A DNA stretch of 64,000 bases from Brevipalpus yothersi. Lineage: Eukaryota; Arthropoda; Arachnida; Trombidiformes; Tenuipalpidae. This document shows positions 63,966 through 64,000 of this stretch, piece by piece; within the stretch, counting starts at the first letter, position 1; the number at the start of each line of letters is the position of its first letter. The stretch is taken from the NCBI GenBank assembly GCA_003956705.1, contig QZCP01000490.1, positions 48,065 to 112,064 of the forward strand. Direction: 5' to 3'. A program made the position numbers and the translations under genes. The notes under the pieces were generated by a model. It saw nothing but the letters and a program-made list of their open reading frames with translations. It searched no databases and was not told the origin of the DNA.

Positions 63966-64000
<35 letters not shown>
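63966..64000 (+). repeat. (CT)n microsatellite, cut by window edge
   Basis: Pure CT run continuing to the last base; its full length cannot be seen. Confidence 0.95.

Larger units (their letters stand above)
62355..64000. other. 3' region of MID1IP1-like gene and right-edge DNA
   Basis: Begins with TATA and GAAAGA-like repeats (about 62376-62455), then AT-rich sequence likely to be 3' UTR. It contains a CT array at 63248-63313 and a (TCC)n run near 63758-63780, and ends in a CT array that leaves the window at 64000. ORFs at 63315-63722 and 63609-63933 are unrecognised and repeat-rich. Confidence 0.45.

Overview
The window is eukaryotic nuclear DNA. It is AT-rich, and its genes are split by mostly short GT-AG introns (about 60-300 bp) with protein families typical of animals. 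Atypical PKC, an ESE-class ETS factor and a PNLDC1/Trimmer-like nuclease point to a metazoan. The compact genes and abundant GA/CT and GAT repeats fit an arthropod, and my guess is a mite or other small chelicerate. The species is not resolved from sequence alone. All intron-exon models below were made by hand; in every multi-exon model the reading phases add up across all junctions.

Left third (1-25.8 kb) is gene-dense. In order it holds a REEP5/6-like ER-shaping protein (minus strand, running off the left edge), CRELD (minus), eIF3 subunit L (minus) head-to-head with ribosomal protein S26 (plus), two tandem full-length SERCA calcium pumps (both minus, same eight-exon structure), a PNLDC1-like DEDD exonuclease (minus) head-to-head with epsilon-COP (plus), and the 3' exons of an ETS transcription factor (minus).

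Middle (26.9-51.6 kb) is one intron of about 24.7 kb in the ETS gene. Its first coding exon (transactivation region, poly-Q, PNT domain) lies at 51.6-52.3 kb; the AT-hook and ETS exons lie at 25.8-26.9 kb. I see no convincing nested gene in the intron. It holds dozens of (GA/CT)n arrays, a (GAAAGA)n array, and a pair of near-identical inverted sequences of about 200 bp lying 7.3 kb apart.

Right part (52.3-64 kb) has an assembly gap (52913-53278) inside a CT array, then atypical PKC (minus; PB1, pseudosubstrate, C1, kinase) and a single-exon MID1IP1/Spot14-like gene (plus), separated by intergenic DNA with simple repeats.

Several genes share a secretory and ER theme (REEP, CRELD, SERCA x2, epsilon-COP), but nothing shows that this clustering is functional. 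The most notable points are the two SERCA genes with a patchwork of identical segments (gene conversion), the inverted intronic repeat pair with a conserved core, the PNLDC1-like nuclease with an unresolved C-terminus beside a pyrimidine repeat, and the ESE-type ETS gene stretched by a giant GA/CT-rich intron.
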